This document shows, in pieces, positions 42,905 through 50,611 of a DNA stretch of 64,000 nt. The notes below the pieces were generated by a model. The model was not told the DNA's origin. It made no database searches and saw only the letters and a list, made by a program, of their open reading frames with translations. Position numbers and translations under genes: made by a program. This DNA is from Glaciimonas sp. PCH181 (GTDB lineage: Bacteria > Pseudomonadota > Gammaproteobacteria > Burkholderiales > Burkholderiaceae_D), in contig NZ_PYFP01000002.1 of the NCBI RefSeq assembly GCF_003056055.1, positions 992,001-1,056,000 of the forward strand. The letters run 5' to 3'. The first letter of the stretch is position 1, and every line of letters begins with the position of its first letter.

Positions 42905-43687
42905 ATGAAAGATGCACAAGTAAAATCCGATATCGCATGGGCGAACCCGTCAAAAGTCGTGGTTCACGGGCTTGATCTGTGTGACGAAATTGTAGGGAAA
43001 ATCGATTTTGGACAGATGACTTTCCTGCAGCTGTTCGGTCGTCTTCCAGACGCCCGTGAGTTGCAGATGTTCAATGCAATGATGGTTGTTCTCGTTGAAC
43101 ATGGCATCACGCCGTCGTCCCTCGCCACACGGTTCACGTATTGCGGCGCTCCAGAAGCGGTTCAGGCAGCGGTCGCCGCAGGACTGCTCGGGCTTGGTTC
43201 GGTGTTCGTGGGCTCGCTCGACAACGCAGCCAGACTGCTTCAGGAGACGATCCCCTTCAACACATCGCTGTCCGACCCGAAGGCGAAGGCAGTCGAAATT
43301 GTGACCAGCTATCGCGCCCGCAAGGAAATTATCCCCGGAATCGGTCACCCCTTCCACAAGCCTATCGATCCGCGTAGCGTAGTACTGTTTAAAGTCGCAA
43401 GGGAAACCGGATATTACGGACCATATGTTGAATTAATGGACGCGATTGGCAAGGAAGCCACCCTCCAATCGGGGCGGCCCCTTCCATTGAACGTAACTGG
43501 GGCGATGGCTGCCGTTGCCTCGGAGATGGGGATTAACTGGAAGATTTGTCGCGGTCTCGCTGTCGCCGCGAGAGCAGTCGGACTGGTGGGACACGTGTTG
43601 GAAGAGATGCGCCAACCCATGGCAGAGACGCTCTATTTGCGCATCGAACACGAGGCGACGAAACATATGCACGAAGAGCAAACCTGA
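42905..43687 (+). CDS. Citrate synthase-fold protein (citryl-CoA lyase-like)
   Basis: 260 residues from the ATG at 42905, which has AAGGA upstream; longer frames from 42791 add unlikely sequence. It matches the short citryl-CoA lyase class: VHGLDLCDEIVGKIDFGQMTFLQLFGRLP at the start, IIPGIGHPFHKPIDPRSVVLF near residue 155 with the CS-type histidine and arginine, and GINWKICRGLAVAARAVGLVGHVLEEM at the end. The segment LPLNVTGAMAAVASEMG occupies the position where relatives have LNxDG, so the catalytic aspartate appears as Thr. It may cleave or form a 3-hydroxyacyl-CoA carbon bond. It is the last gene of the island before the right direct repeat. Confidence 0.78.
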   Translation: MKDAQVKSDIAWANPSKVVVHGLDLCDEIVGKIDFGQMTFLQLFGRLPDARELQMFNAMMVVLVEHGITPSSLATRFTYCGAPEAVQAAVAAGLLGLGSVFVGSLDNAARLLQETIPFNTSLSDPKAKAVEIVTSYRARKEIIPGIGHPFHKPIDPRSVVLFKVARETGYYGPYVELMDAIGKEATLQSGRPLPLNVTGAMAAVASEMGINWKICRGLAVAARAVGLVGHVLEEMRQPMAETLYLRIEHEATKHMHEEQT

Positions 43688-43745
43688 TGTCTCCTCCGCC
43701 TGCTAGCGAACTACATGCTGGTAGGCTGAGACGATCGAGCCACTG

Positions 43746-44036
43746 TGGTTTGGCGCGTTAAACGTCGCCTATCAACCCTCCGCACGGGTACTGCACTTCG
43801 GGCATTTCTTTATGTCGGTACGGGCAGCCATGGACGGCAAAGGCGTGGCGCTGGTGCCCAGCGTACTGGTCAGCGACGATATCCAGGCAGGCCGCCTGAT
43901 CGTGGCCGTGACGGAGCGCGTATCCAGCGATGGCGATTACTATCTGCTGTACAAAAAAGAACGCGCCAAAGATCGGGCGATCGCAGTATTTCGTGAATGG
44001 CTGATGTCGGAAGTAACGGAATTGCAAAGTATTTGA
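43746..44036 (+). pseudogene. LysR gene 3' fragment
   Basis: Within the right direct repeat, the frame encodes NVAYQPSARVLHFGHFF...VAVTERVSSDGDYYLLYKKE and ends VTELQSI, the C-terminal third of the LysR protein at 26490-27440. The helix-turn-helix part is absent, so it cannot act as a regulator. Codon differences from the intact gene are almost all synonymous. Confidence 0.9.
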
Positions 44037-44112
44037 AGTCGGTTTATCCACGCCTGCGCAAAGCTTCAAAACCTTTCGGCTCGCAATCACGTATCGACAA
44101 TAACAAGCCGGT
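43746..44112. repeat. Right 367-bp direct repeat bounding the island
   Basis: Same-orientation copy of 27150-27516 with 12 mismatches. It holds the last 97 codons of a GcvA-like LysR gene (to the stop at 44034-44036) plus 76 bp. The sequence after 44112 differs from that after 27516 and probably represents the original chromosomal neighbour of the LysR gene. Confidence 0.92.
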
Positions 44113-44462
44113 GCCGTGCCGTTGGTCGAAGGGCGCAGATAGACTTTCCTGATGCAATTCCGAGAATTCCTGACGTAATCGGCGCAGCTTGACTTGCAGT
44201 TGTGCTGTCGCAGCAAACGCTGCAGACATTCTGCCTCTGTGATTTGATAAACGGCGCTGATATTCATCAGCGACCAATGGCTCAGCACGCATAACGCCGT
44301 CAGCAGCGACGTCATGTCGGAGACCAACTCCTGCTCTTGTTGCAAGGTCAGATGACTTAAGCGCGGCTCGTCTGCCGCCGCTTCTTGCACCAGTTCTGCC
44401 AGCGACATATCCAGCAAGGTTGTCAAAACGCTTCCCTGCCAATCGCGGGGTATCCACGCCAT
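43758..44462 (-). CDS. Hypothetical protein, probably chimeric reading frame
   Basis: A 234-codon minus-strand frame. The first about 115 residues (MAWIPRDWQGSVLTTLLDMSLAELVQEAAADEPRL and a Leu/Gln/Glu-rich helix, then a Cys-rich part) belong to no family I recognise. The remainder runs antisense through the LysR fragment of the direct repeat, so it is not an evolved protein sequence. It may be a native gene whose 3' end was replaced, or no gene at all. A weak GCGGA lies before the start. Confidence 0.25.
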   Translation of the reverse strand: MAWIPRDWQGSVLTTLLDMSLAELVQEAAADEPRLSHLTLQQEQELVSDMTSLLTALCVLSHWSLMNISAVYQITEAECLQRLLRQHNCKSSCADYVRNSRNCIRKVYLRPSTNGTAPACYCRYVIASRKVLKLCAGVDKPTSNTLQFRYFRHQPFTKYCDRPIFGAFFFVQQIVIAIAGYALRHGHDQAACLDIVADQYAGHQRHAFAVHGCPYRHKEMPEVQYPCGGLIGDV

Positions 44463-44872
44463 TGGATATGTTCCGCAAAAATTTAGAACAAATATGGGAA
44501 TCCGGGGAGATTTCAGAAAAGAAAAATAGCGTCAACGAAGTCATCATTTTTTTGTAATGCTGATGCCGTCATTGGTGCGGTGTTGTTGCCATTTCTGGCC
44601 TGCTTTTAAGCAATATTGCAGCGTGGAATCACGTTTTTTTTGTCCATTAGAGATAATTATCAAACCTGTTTCCGCATAGGAAATATATATTTTTTGACAA
44701 CCCTTTACTTACTTTTTATCATCGTCTACTCTGCATTCGTGGGGAGGGAAATGTTAAATAATCGTCAACACGGGAAGCACTTCCCGCACTAGCGAAAACC
44801 CTACAAAGCTGAAGTGACATGGATCGAATTCTTAACGGATTCGTTTTTTCTATTCAAAAAAAGGGGCTCATC
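44463..44872. other. Upstream region of the Tad/Flp locus
   Basis: About 410 bases of increasingly AT-rich sequence. No gene was recognised. The promoter at 44694-44722 and a leader of about 145 bases precede the pilin. Confidence 0.5.
44694..44722 (+). promoter_or_regulatory. Sigma70-type promoter of the flp/tad operon
   Basis: TTGACA at 44694-44699, a 17-base spacer and TATCAT at 44717-44722 give a near-consensus promoter in an AT-rich stretch, about 150 bases before the flp start. No gene lies between. Confidence 0.65.
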
Positions 44873-45070
44873 ATGCAAGGCATCAAAAACTTTTTCATGC
44901 AAGAAGACGGTGCTGCAGCCATTGAATATGGTCTGCTAGCTGCTTTAATCGCTGCGGTGATTATCACCATCGTGGCGACATTGGGTAAAACAATCTGTGG
45001 CGTGTTCACTGGCATTAATACCGCACTTACCAGCACGACCCACACTTACACCTATGCAGCTTGTACCTAA
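44873..45070 (+). CDS. flp: Flp pilin
   Basis: 65 residues from the ATG at 44873, with AAGGGG upstream; the frame extends further left but without pilin-like sequence. The short basic leader and processing motif are followed by AAIEYGLLAALIAAVIITIVATLG: the Glu-Tyr pair after the cleavage site and the hydrophobic helix define Flp/Fap class IVb pilins. It is cut by the prepilin peptidase CpaA and polymerised by the CpaF/TadB/TadC machine into adhesive pili. It is the first gene of the Tad locus. A strong hairpin immediately after it (45081-45110) probably raises its mRNA level relative to downstream genes. Confidence 0.95.
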   Translation: MQGIKNFFMQEDGAAAIEYGLLAALIAAVIITIVATLGKTICGVFTGINTALTSTTHTYTYAACT

Positions 45071-45080
45071 AAGCCACCTT

Positions 45081-45110
45081 CTCCCGCTCACCGCTAAGAG
45101 TGAGCGGGAG
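45081..45110 (+). terminator. Strong hairpin after flp (mRNA stabiliser or partial terminator)
   Basis: CTCCCGCTCAC (45081-45091) and GTGAGCGGGAG (45100-45110) pair perfectly over 11 bp with an 8-base loop. There is no T tract, so it is more likely a 3'-end stabiliser or a leaky terminator that lets pilin RNA exceed tad RNA. Confidence 0.6.
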
Positions 45111-45254
45111 GTCATTGGCGGCAGTACCGAGTTTCAACAGTAAAGCGATAGCGTGGCATTAGGGATGGCGCGTTATTGACATAAAAAATAGCAATGCCGA
45201 GCCGTATTGCAGCATGTTTGATATGGCTTCTTGAAGTAAAAAAGGGGAATCACC

Positions 45255-45443
45255 ATGCAAAGCGTCAAACACTTTCACCTGCAAGATGACAGCGCCGCAG
45301 CCATTGCACATGGCTTGCGGACTGGTTTTTTGATCGCCGTCATTTACTGCGCCATTACACCTTCCATCGGGCAGCTAATACAAGCCGCGACGGGACATCC
45401 TCATCAATTTCATCCGGTTCAGCAGAGTGACGATTTCAGATAG
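45255..45443 (+). CDS. Degenerate second Flp-type pilin
   Basis: 62 residues with a clear AAAAGGGG ribosome binding site. The N-terminus MQSVKHFHLQDDSAAAIAHGLRTGFLIAVIYCAI parallels the true pilin MQGIKNFFMQEDGAAAIEYGLLAALIAAVI, so it is a paralogue. The Glu-Tyr pair needed for processing and assembly is replaced by Ala-His, Arg and Thr enter the hydrophobic helix, and the tail is His-rich. It is either a decaying copy or a diverged minor component. It lies between flp and cpaA. Confidence 0.65.
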   Translation: MQSVKHFHLQDDSAAAIAHGLRTGFLIAVIYCAITPSIGQLIQAATGHPHQFHPVQQSDDFR

Positions 45444-45609
45444 TCCATAGCACTGCGCGGCCTGCACTTGTAGCCCGGCTCGACTACTCGCCATTCAGAC
45501 CTCAACACGCCTGTGGGCGGGACTTTTATCGCGATCAAAAAGATGGCGTGACCTGTTACGGCCACGCGTAGCCAACACCTGACGTTGCCACTTCATTGCA
45601 GAGGAAGAA

Positions 45610-46224
45610 ATGAACCATCTGACCCCCGCTCTGGTTGCCGCTCTAGTCAACATGCTGTTATGCGCATTGTTGTTGGGCGCGGTCTGGACCGATGTAAAAA
45701 GTCACCGTATTCCTAACCGTCTGGTGTTTATTGGCGCTGGTCTGGGCTTGTTGCTGAATAGCGTTTTACCGGAAGGCACCGGCTTCGTCAGCGGACTTCC
45801 CGGGGCGCTGGGTTTCTGGAAAGCATCGGAAGGACTGGCGTTGGGCCTGATCGTTTTTTTGCCGATGTATATGTTGCGTGCGATGGGGGCGGGTGACGTG
45901 AAGCTGATGGCGATGGTCGGTGCGTTTGTGGGGCCGAACGCGTTGATTGGCACCATCATTCTGACCTTTCTTATCGGCGGCGCGCTATCGATCCTGACAG
46001 CACTGCGTCTGGGCACGCTGGATCGGTTGGTCGATAACTTGCGCACGATGGTCATGGGCAGCATTTTCAAGGCCGTTTTACATGAAATGCCGACACTGGA
46101 CAGCGCGTCGATTTCTGCTGGAAAACTGCCTTACGGCGTGGCGATTGCCGCCGGAACGTTAAGTTATTTTGGAATGATCTATAGCGGCCATGTTGGCTTT
46201 CTTCATGCACTTAGCGTCTTTTAA
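45610..46224 (+). CDS. cpaA: Prepilin peptidase CpaA/TadV (A24 family)
   Basis: 204 residues with about six membrane helices. The two catalytic aspartates are in GAVWTDVKSHRIPNRLVF (about residue 27) and MGAGDVKLMAMVGAF (about 98), the aspartyl protease A24 signature. It lacks the N-terminal methylase domain, as usual for TadV/CpaA. It cleaves the leader of Flp and the TadE/TadF pseudopilins in the inner membrane. AGAGGAAGAA precedes the ATG. Confidence 0.93.
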   Translation: MNHLTPALVAALVNMLLCALLLGAVWTDVKSHRIPNRLVFIGAGLGLLLNSVLPEGTGFVSGLPGALGFWKASEGLALGLIVFLPMYMLRAMGAGDVKLMAMVGAFVGPNALIGTIILTFLIGGALSILTALRLGTLDRLVDNLRTMVMGSIFKAVLHEMPTLDSASISAGKLPYGVAIAAGTLSYFGMIYSGHVGFLHALSVF

Positions 46225-46261
46225 CCGCCTGCAAAACCACCATCAATCAATAGGGGGGTTC

Positions 46262-47608
46262 ATGAACACAATCAGTTTGGTGGACATCGCAAACGCCACG
46301 GCAGCCAGCGATCAACTGACCATGCCGCAGCCGCCACGCACTGTGGAAGATACCGGTTTGCCGCTGCTGTTTCTGTCCGAATTATTGTGCAAAATTCTGT
46401 ACTTACGCGGCAGAGTCAGTCTTGCGGATTTGTCCATCCACGTCAAACTGCCGGTGAGCGTGCTCGATAGCGTGCTGCTTTTTATGCGCACCGAACATCT
46501 GTGCGCGGTAATGAGCCGCGATGACAATAGCGCCAGCACGATTTATCAACTGTCCGACACCGGACGGAATCGCACCGTTGAGTATTTTCGGCGTAACCAC
46601 TATGCCGGTCCGGCCCCAGTCAGCCTGGAAGCCTATACCGCGCAAGTGCAACGGCAATCGATGCGCCATGTCTGCTATACACGCGAACGGTTGGCGTCGG
46701 GATTTGCCGGTTTTGTGATTCAGGATACGGTGATGGATCAACTAGGGGCGGCAATGAATTCTGGCCGCGCCATCATTATGTATGGTCCGGCAGGCAGCGG
46801 AAAAACCTATATTGCCGAGAATCTGACGCATTTGCTGTCGGACTATATCGCGATCCCGCACGCGTTGATGGTGGATAACGAAGTCATCCAGATTTTTGAT
46901 CCGCATGTTCATCAAGTGATGCCGCAAATTCCTGCATCGGTCACCAATCTTGACCGCAAAAATCAATCCGATAGTCGTTGGGTGGCATGCAAAAGACCGA
47001 TTGCGTTCAGCGGCGGCGAACTGACGCTGGATACGCTAGAGCTGGAATTTGACGACGCCATGCGTTTTTATCAGGCCCCACCGCACGTCAAGGCTAACAA
47101 CGGTTTGTTCGTGATTGACGATCTGGGACGGCAACGGGTGTCACCGCAAGAATTGATGAATCGCTGGATCGTGCCGCTAGGTCGCGGTCACGATTATTTG
47201 TCTTTGCATACCGGCTATAAATTCCAAATTCCGTTTGACGTGATTGTGATTTTTTTATCCAACGAGGCGCCCAGCAATCTGGCCGACGAAGCCTTTTTGC
47301 GCCGTCTTGGTTACAAGATCGAGATCACCGCGCTGACGGAAGAACAGTATCGGCGCGTCTTTCGCGGGGTCTGCGGTGAGTTGGCGATTGGATTTTCTGA
47401 GACGGTATTTCAGTACCTGCTGCATGAATACCATCACAAGGAAAACCGCCCTTTATTGGCCTGTTATCCGCGTGATTTGTTAGGCCAAATCCGAGATTTG
47501 GCGCTGTATGAAGGCAAAGCGCCGGAACTGAACACGCAAGTTCTGGACTGGGCCTGGCATAACTATTTCACGACCGGCCAAAATAAGCAGCGCGATGCAT
47601 TGCTATGA
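46262..47608 (+). CDS. AAA family ATPase of the Tad locus
   Basis: 448 residues from the ATG at 46262, which has AGGGGGG upstream. The N-terminal part looks like a winged helix (SLADLSIHVKLPVSVLDSVLLFMRTEHLCAVM). The ATPase core has Walker A IIMYGPAGSGKTYIAENL near residue 180, Walker B NGLFVIDDLGRQ near 283, sensor-like VIVIFLSNEAPSNLADEAFLRRLGYKIEI near 330 and a C-terminal lid. It is not CpaF or CpaE. Proteins like this occur in some betaproteobacterial tad loci between cpaA and cpaB without a defined role. The arrangement suggests a DNA- or protein-remodelling ATPase that regulates pilus production; function is not established. Confidence 0.8.
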   Translation: MNTISLVDIANATAASDQLTMPQPPRTVEDTGLPLLFLSELLCKILYLRGRVSLADLSIHVKLPVSVLDSVLLFMRTEHLCAVMSRDDNSASTIYQLSDTGRNRTVEYFRRNHYAGPAPVSLEAYTAQVQRQSMRHVCYTRERLASGFAGFVIQDTVMDQLGAAMNSGRAIIMYGPAGSGKTYIAENLTHLLSDYIAIPHALMVDNEVIQIFDPHVHQVMPQIPASVTNLDRKNQSDSRWVACKRPIAFSGGELTLDTLELEFDDAMRFYQAPPHVKANNGLFVIDDLGRQRVSPQELMNRWIVPLGRGHDYLSLHTGYKFQIPFDVIVIFLSNEAPSNLADEAFLRRLGYKIEITALTEEQYRRVFRGVCGELAIGFSETVFQYLLHEYHHKENRPLLACYPRDLLGQIRDLALYEGKAPELNTQVLDWAWHNYFTTGQNKQRDALL

Positions 47609-47669
47609 ATCGCGTGTGTTCGGCAGCCTTTCAATCACTATTTAACTGAAGTCAGTACACGGGGGATGT

Positions 47670-48530
47670 ATGAAAAATACCAGAGCATTTGTGATGATCG
47701 GCATATCGATCCTTATCGCGCTTGTCGCCGTGGTGCTGGCGTCGCGCTGGATTGCCGAGCAAGCTAATTTGAGCACCAATAAAGTCGCCGTGGCGGCAGT
47801 GGATATTAATCTTGGCACGCGTGTTACGCCGGAAATGTTGCGACTGGCAGACTGGCCAGCTGGCAGCGTACCGGCTGGAACCTTCACCGATTTAAAGCTG
47901 CTGGATACCCGCGTGGCGCGAGTCAGCCTGTTGCGGGGCGAGCCATTGATGGAATCCAAACTAGCACCGGAAGGCGCGACCGGCGGTTTGTCAGCGGTGG
48001 TTGCCGATGGCAAACGGGCGATGACGGTGCGTGTAAATGACGTCATCGGTGTAGCCGGTTTTGCACTCCCGGGGAACTTTGTCGACATTCTGGTCAGTAC
48101 GCAGGACGAGGCCACCAAAAACGGCAATAAGGATTTGAATATTTCCAAATTGGTACTAGAGCGGATTCTGGTGTTGGCGGTGGCGCAAGAAGCCGGACGC
48201 GATGAAACCAAACCAAAAGTCGTCAGCGCCGTGACGCTGGAAGTCTCACCCGAGCAGGCAGAAAAGCTGGATCTTGCACGCAGCGTCGGGCAGTTGTCGC
48301 TGGTCTTGCGCAATCAGATCGATCTGAAGCCGACACAGACTGGCGGCGCGACCAAACAAAGCTTGTTGTACACAACTGCAGTCGCGCCGGTGACGCCAAC
48401 GCCTGCACCGCAAAAAGTAGTGGTAATCGTCAAGGCGAAAAAACCGGCCGTTAAAGTCGCCCGCTTGTTGCCCGAAGAGCAGTGCCAGCAAGTTATTACC
48501 GGCACCGGCTATGTCACGCATTGCTATTAA
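47670..48530 (+). CDS. cpaB: Flp pilus assembly protein CpaB/RcpC
   Basis: 286 residues. An N-terminal membrane anchor (FVMIGISILIALVAVVLASRWI) is followed by a SAF domain with VAVAAVDINLGTRVTPEMLRLADWPAGSVPAGTF (about residues 38-72), then RAMTVRVNDVIGVAGFALPGNFVDILVS, the CpaB signature. It sits in the periplasm next to the secretin. The C-terminal tail is lysine-rich and ends with a short Cys-containing segment. The start has GGGGG upstream. Confidence 0.92.
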   Translation: MKNTRAFVMIGISILIALVAVVLASRWIAEQANLSTNKVAVAAVDINLGTRVTPEMLRLADWPAGSVPAGTFTDLKLLDTRVARVSLLRGEPLMESKLAPEGATGGLSAVVADGKRAMTVRVNDVIGVAGFALPGNFVDILVSTQDEATKNGNKDLNISKLVLERILVLAVAQEAGRDETKPKVVSAVTLEVSPEQAEKLDLARSVGQLSLVLRNQIDLKPTQTGGATKQSLLYTTAVAPVTPTPAPQKVVVIVKAKKPAVKVARLLPEEQCQQVITGTGYVTHCY

Positions 48531-48581
48531 AACTGTGCTTCCAGAACGGGGCCATTCAGTCTGAACAACAGGGGAAATACC

Positions 48582-50273
48582 ATGAGCAAAAGTAAGCAAT
48601 CGGTGTCGACCACCACGCACCACCTCAAACCTTATTTGATCGGTGTTGCCGCAGGTGCGCTGATGTCGATGCCGTTAGCGGGTCAGGCGCAAATCTCGGT
48701 CAAGAATAATCTACCGACGCCAACCACAACTGCGGCCAATCCAGCCACACCGAAAGTTGCGCTGAATGCGGTGAATACGCCAGATTCAAACGCCATGCCC
48801 GGAACCAAAACAGATCCGAAAACGGGCGCAAAAACCGGCATGCGTAACCTGCCCGCGCCGGTCTGTGTGGGCGAATTTTCGCAGACAGCAAACGTCAATC
48901 TGCCCGAAGGAAAATCCGGCTTGCTCAACTTGCCACAACTGCATTTACCTGCGCCAGCGTGGTTGCGCACGGTCGGCGATACCGATGTGGTGCAGGTCGA
49001 ACCGATGACATCGCCGACAGCGCGCAGCATGTTTTTTCTGTTCGGCAAAAAGACCGGCTCGACCAATTTGATGTTCCAGACCAAAGAGGGACGTTGCGCG
49101 ATGGTCGAAGTATCGGTCGGTGTAGATACCGCATCGGTGCAGGCGAAATTGCTGCAACTGATGCCGGAAGAAAAGAATATCCGCATCGGTGCGGCAGCAG
49201 ATTCCCTGGTGATCAGCGGATCGGTGGCCGACGCGATGGCGGTTGAACGGGTGATGGCGATTGCCAGTGCGTATGTGCGCAAACCCGGCGCAGCTGCCGG
49301 TGCGCCGGGCGCTGGTGGCGGTGGCGGCGGTGAAAGAATCGTCAATATGTTGTCGATTGCGACGCCGCAGCAGGTGATGCTGGAAGTCAAAGTGGCGGAG
49401 ATTTCAAAAACCATGCTCGATCAGTTAGGGGCAAATTTCTCTGCGGCAATCAGCCGGGGAAGTTGGGCGACCAGTCTGGTGACAAATTTTCTTTCTGGCA
49501 GCAATGGCGTACTTAACGTCACCAAAAGCAACGGCAATAAGGGCGGCATTGATGCACAAAATCAAAACGGTCTGGTAAAAATTCTGGCGGAGCCAACCAT
49601 CATGGCGATCAGCGGGCAAGAAGGCAGCTTTCTGGCCGGTGGCAAAATTTTTATCCCGGTGCCGCAAGGGACCAACGGCGTCGTCACACTGCAAGAAGAA
49701 GAGTTCGGGGTTGGCTTGCGCTTCACGCCGACGGTGCTGGACGGCGGTCGCATCAATCTGAAAGTAGCACCAGAAGTATCCGAACTGTCGACTACCGGGG
49801 CGCGGATTTCAGCTGCTGGAACCGGCGTGACATCGATTCTGCCGCTGATCACGACACGCCGTGCAGCGACTACCGTGCAATTGCTGGATGGGCAGAGTTT
49901 CGCTATCGCCGGGTTGATCAAAAATAATGTCACGCAGAACGTGACAGCGTTTCCGATGCTGGGCGAAATCCCGATTCTTGGCGCGCTATTTCGCAGCAGT
50001 AGTTTTCAGACTGACAAGACCGAACTGGTCTTCATCGTCACGCCGCGTCTGGTAAAACCATTACCGCCAGATTATGCGCTGCCGACCGATCAGTTTGTGG
50101 AGCCGAACCGTGCCGAATTTTTCCTCGGCGGCAAGATGGAAGGATCGGCACCACCAGCCAGAACAGTGCCAGCACCAACTAACGGTGGACCGGTATCGAT
50201 GTCGACGCCTGAGGTCTCATCTTCTGTGCCATCGGTACAGCCCAACGCCCCTTCCGGCTTTGAATTTAAATAA
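48582..50273 (+). CDS. cpaC: Flp pilus secretin CpaC/RcpA
   Basis: 563 residues. A long signal peptide ending AGQAQ is followed by a Pro/Thr-rich stretch, a pilus-type N domain (DVVQVEPMTSPTARSMFFLFGKKTGSTNLM near residue 140), a BON-like part (IRIGAAADSLVISGSVADA) and a Gly-rich loop near residue 245. The secretin domain contains MLEVKVAEISKTMLDQLG, VLDGGRINLKVAPEVSEL and AIAGLIKNNVTQNVTAFPMLGEIPILGALFRSSSF. It forms the outer membrane ring through which Flp pili pass. The Pro/Ser-rich C-terminal tail of about 60 residues is species-specific. Confidence 0.94.
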   Translation: MSKSKQSVSTTTHHLKPYLIGVAAGALMSMPLAGQAQISVKNNLPTPTTTAANPATPKVALNAVNTPDSNAMPGTKTDPKTGAKTGMRNLPAPVCVGEFSQTANVNLPEGKSGLLNLPQLHLPAPAWLRTVGDTDVVQVEPMTSPTARSMFFLFGKKTGSTNLMFQTKEGRCAMVEVSVGVDTASVQAKLLQLMPEEKNIRIGAAADSLVISGSVADAMAVERVMAIASAYVRKPGAAAGAPGAGGGGGGERIVNMLSIATPQQVMLEVKVAEISKTMLDQLGANFSAAISRGSWATSLVTNFLSGSNGVLNVTKSNGNKGGIDAQNQNGLVKILAEPTIMAISGQEGSFLAGGKIFIPVPQGTNGVVTLQEEEFGVGLRFTPTVLDGGRINLKVAPEVSELSTTGARISAAGTGVTSILPLITTRRAATTVQLLDGQSFAIAGLIKNNVTQNVTAFPMLGEIPILGALFRSSSFQTDKTELVFIVTPRLVKPLPPDYALPTDQFVEPNRAEFFLGGKMEGSAPPARTVPAPTNGGPVSMSTPEVSSSVPSVQPNAPSGFEFK

Positions 50274-50283
50274 GGAGACGGAC

Positions 50284-50562
50284 ATGAAAACCCCACGCAC
50301 TTTATTGCGCACTGCATTGATCGGGATCAGCGTTATCGGGCTGACAGCGTGCGCGATGACGCCGCATCTGGATAGCCAATTCGGGAACAGCCTGAACGTG
50401 CTGAAGGCGCAGCAAACCATCGATCCAAACGCATCCAGCAGCAGCAGCCAGGTCAGCATCGACGGTCAGGCCGGACGTGAAGCGGTGAACCGCTATTACA
50501 AGTCGTATCAAACACCTACGCCGCAACCGAGCGTCTTTACGATTGGCATTGGCGGCAGTTAA
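50284..50562 (+). CDS. Small lipoprotein of the Tad locus
   Basis: 92 residues. The N-terminus KTPRTLLRTALIGISVIGLTACAM has a lipobox (LTAC), so it is exported and lipidated. The rest is PHLDSQFGNSLNVLKAQQTIDPN, a Ser-rich linker, and DGQAGREAVNRYYKSYQTPTP, ending in a hydrophobic VFTIGIGG. This pattern is seen in short lipoproteins located between the secretin and cpaE in tad clusters, in the place of CpaD. A role as secretin pilotin is plausible but inferred. The start follows the cpaC stop by 10 bases with AAGGAG. Confidence 0.82.
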   Translation: MKTPRTLLRTALIGISVIGLTACAMTPHLDSQFGNSLNVLKAQQTIDPNASSSSSQVSIDGQAGREAVNRYYKSYQTPTPQPSVFTIGIGGS

Positions 50563-50611
50563 GCGCCGGAGTTAGCCCATCATATTTAACCAGCAAAAAT
50601 GAGCGCATGCC

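Noticed and set aside
27517..43745. Phage or ICE nature of the island
   Set aside because: No integrase, relaxase, phage structural gene or tRNA target could be recognised between the direct repeats.
44044..44547. 167-codon minus-strand frame before the Tad locus
   Set aside because: Arg/Ala-rich composition and overlap with another frame and with the lysR fragment suggest a chance frame.
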